Assembly (NCBI GenBank): GCA_013003465.1
Contig: JABDIZ010000279.1
Span: 1-6,475, forward strand
DNA: 6,475 bases
Origin: Rhodothermaceae bacterium
Lineage (GTDB): Bacteria > Bacteroidota > Rhodothermia > Rhodothermales > Rubricoccaceae
Direction of reading: 5' to 3'
The notes beneath the pieces were generated by a model, which saw only the letters and a list, made by a program, of their open reading frames with translations, was not told where the DNA came from and ran no database searches. Position numbers and translations under genes: made by a program. Below, piece by piece: positions 4,970 to 6,475 of the stretch (position 1 is the first letter of the stretch; each line of letters starts with the position of its first letter).

Positions 4970-6475
4970 CTACACCCCCACGATCTCGAACGTCGAGCCC
5001 TCCACGGGCCGCTTGGTCACCTCGATGCGGATCGGGAATGCGTCTTTCAACTCGTCGAGGTGGGTAATGACGAGGATCTTGTCGAAATCGTCCTGAATGG
5101 TGCGGATGGCCTCCACAAGGTTCTGGATGCCCGCCTGGTCCTGCGTCCCAAAGCCCTCGTCCACGACCAACGTGCGGATGCGAACGCCGCTGCGCTCGGC
5201 CAGGAGCTGCGCCAGCGCGATGCGGAGGGCGAAGTTGACACGAAAGGCCTCGCCGCCCGAGAACGTCTCGTAGCTACGGGCCACGCCCTGCTCGTCGGTG
5301 ATGCGGATGTCGAGCGTCTCTTTAGTACCGCCGGTCTTTTTGTCCTTGAGCGTTTCGAGCGCCACGCGCGTGCGCCCACTGGAGAGACGCTCGAGCAGTT
5401 CGTTGGCGCGGTCCTCGATCTCGGGCAGCGTCTCCTCAATGATGAGCGACGGGATGCCGTGCTTGCCGAACGCACTCCGGAGGTGCCGGTACAGCGCCGA
5501 TTCGCGCTTAGCCTCTTTGTGGTCGGCACGCGCCTCTTTGAGCGCGGCCCGGTCCTGCGCACACCGGTCGAGGCGCTCCTTGAGCGCACCGAGGCGGTTT
5601 TGCGCCGTACTCAACTCGGCTTCCACCTCGCCCCGCGCGCGGGCCTTGGCGGCATGCTTGGCTTCAAGCGCCACACGATCACCGAGGCGCGCTTCCACAA
5701 CGGTCAGCTTTTCCTGGTGCTCCGCCTCTTCGGCTGCGAGACCCTGCCGTTCGGTGACGAGGGCTTCGCGACGGCGGGTCCAGGCGGTGAGGTTGCGCTG
5801 CGCTTCCATGAGCCGCATGAAGGCCTGCGGCGCCTCCTTGAGCGCACTGAGTTGGCGGCGAACAGCCTCGTGCCGCGCCCCGTCGTAGCCGACCGCGGCG
5901 AGTTGGTGCTGCAATACCTCAAGCTTCTGGCGAATCGGACCGAGGGTGGTGCCCTGCTCCAGATCGGCACGCAGCCGCACCTGCTCGCCTTCGCGCTGGC
6001 CAATGGTGCGCGCGAGCGTGTCGCGGCGCTCGGCGAGAGCTTCGAGGTCGCTGAGCCGGGCGGACCGGTCGCCCAGACGCGCGGCCTCCGTCTTGACCGC
6101 CTCAAAGTGCGCCTCGTCGAACGGCTCAGCGTCGAGTTGATCCTGGAGCTGCGTCCGCTCAGCCTGCCGCTCGGGCTGGAAGGCCTCGGCGTCGAGTTGG
6201 GCCTGAAGATGCTCCGCTTTTTCGCGGCGGGCGGCCAGCACGGCTTGCTCGGTCCCGAGTTGATCGAGGCGCTGGCGCACGCGCGCGAGATCAGTCACGG
6301 CGCCGTTCTTCGCCGTGATACGATTCTTAAGCGCCAGGTACTCCTGCCGGAGCGCATCGCGCCGCGTAATCAGGTCCTGGCGGCGCACTTCCTGCGCCTC
6401 CACCTGCTCGCGGAGGCGCGCGAGCTCGGCATCATACGAGGCTTCAACGGTCCGGCGGTGCGCCTCCGTGAGCGT
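4970..6475 (-). CDS. sbcC: Rad50/SbcC-type SMC-family ATPase, C-terminal half (gene runs off the right edge)
   Basis: 501 residues are visible, with no start; the frame is open to the edge. SbcC with the nuclease SbcD forms the bacterial Mre11-Rad50 complex, which opens hairpins and processes DNA ends. Seen, numbered from the edge: TLTEAHR at 1-7, resembling the residues just after a Rad50 zinc hook. A long charged coiled coil follows (about 15-320), poor in Gly and Pro. Next is FGKHGIPSLIIEETLPEIED, about 336-355, where the chain re-enters the ATPase head. The ABC signature FSGGEAFRVNFALRIALAQL lies at about 405-424, Walker B with D-loop (TLVVDEGFGTQD) at about 435-446, and the H-loop (ITHLDELKDAFP) at about 470-481. 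Walker A lies in the missing N-terminal half. The only Cys visible (about 305) has no partner, so no CxxC is in the window. SbcD is not in the window; it is usually upstream. The 4970 stop faces the transporter stop. Confidence 0.93.
   Translation of the reverse strand, partial: TLTEAHRRTVEASYDAELARLREQVEAQEVRRQDLITRRDALRQEYLALKNRITAKNGAVTDLARVRQRLDQLGTEQAVLAARREKAEHLQAQLDAEAFQPERQAERTQLQDQLDAEPFDEAHFEAVKTEAARLGDRSARLSDLEALAERRDTLARTIGQREGEQVRLRADLEQGTTLGPIRQKLEVLQHQLAAVGYDGARHEAVRRQLSALKEAPQAFMRLMEAQRNLTAWTRRREALVTERQGLAAEEAEHQEKLTVVEARLGDRVALEAKHAAKARARGEVEAELSTAQNRLGALKERLDRCAQDRAALKEARADHKEAKRESALYRHLRSAFGKHGIPSLIIEETLPEIEDRANELLERLSSGRTRVALETLKDKKTGGTKETLDIRITDEQGVARSYETFSGGEAFRVNFALRIALAQLLAERSGVRIRTLVVDEGFGTQDQAGIQNLVEAIRTIQDDFDKILVITHLDELKDAFPIRIEVTKRPVEGSTFEIVGV

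Noticed and set aside
5298..5888. Plus-strand open frame of 196 codons opposite the SbcC-like gene
   Set aside because: It is a Ser/Arg-rich mirror of the coiled-coil coding strand with no recognisable domain.
1..6475. CRISPR arrays, transposons or prophage genes
   Set aside because: No spaced direct repeats, transposase motifs, terminal inverted repeats or phage genes were found. The tRNA-Pro gene shows no integrase or 3' duplication beside it, so it is not visibly an attachment site.

Overview
The window is a GC-rich stretch of bacterial chromosome with no insertion sequence, CRISPR array or phage gene. It looks like a housekeeping region. The gene types (a RodZ-like HTH/membrane protein joined to ligA, a membrane-anchored LytTR regulator, a secreted intradiol-dioxygenase-like lipoprotein, a short cysteine-free MerR protein beside tRNA-Pro) and the near absence of Shine-Dalgarno sequences fit a GC-rich member of the Bacteroidota/Rhodothermota group, such as Rhodothermales. 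This is inference from gene style; no phylogenetic marker was compared.

Layout. (1) Positions 1-1412, minus strand: a rodZ-like gene is followed after 2 nt by ligA (NAD-dependent DNA ligase), of which only the first 106 residues lie in the window. (2) A divergent intergenic region (1413-1612) carries a 16-bp inverted repeat. It separates rodZ from a plus-strand gene for a four-helix membrane protein with a C-terminal LytTR DNA-binding domain (1613-2518). (3) After 139 nt, with a good GGAGG ribosome binding site, comes a predicted lipoprotein with an intradiol-dioxygenase-like beta-sandwich (2658-3383) that keeps both Tyr and both His of the iron site. (4) Converging on it from the minus strand is a merR-tRNA-Pro(GGG) unit (3866 to 3442) ending in a strong hairpin terminator. 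(5) Divergent from merR is an EamA/DMT-family 10-helix transporter (3933-4874). (6) Converging on the transporter is the C-terminal half of a Rad50/SbcC-type ATPase (minus strand, 4970 to the window edge). The cut appears to fall just after its zinc hook.

The genes do not form one pathway. The two clear functional units are rodZ-ligA (tight spacing, probably co-transcribed) and merR-tRNA-Pro. LigA and SbcC both act in DNA replication and repair but are not adjacent. The LytTR regulator and the lipoprotein share a strand and may be co-expressed. I see no convincing new multi-gene system. The items most worth following up are the lipoprotein dioxygenase-like protein, the one-piece membrane LytTR regulator, and the merR-tRNA-Pro linkage.
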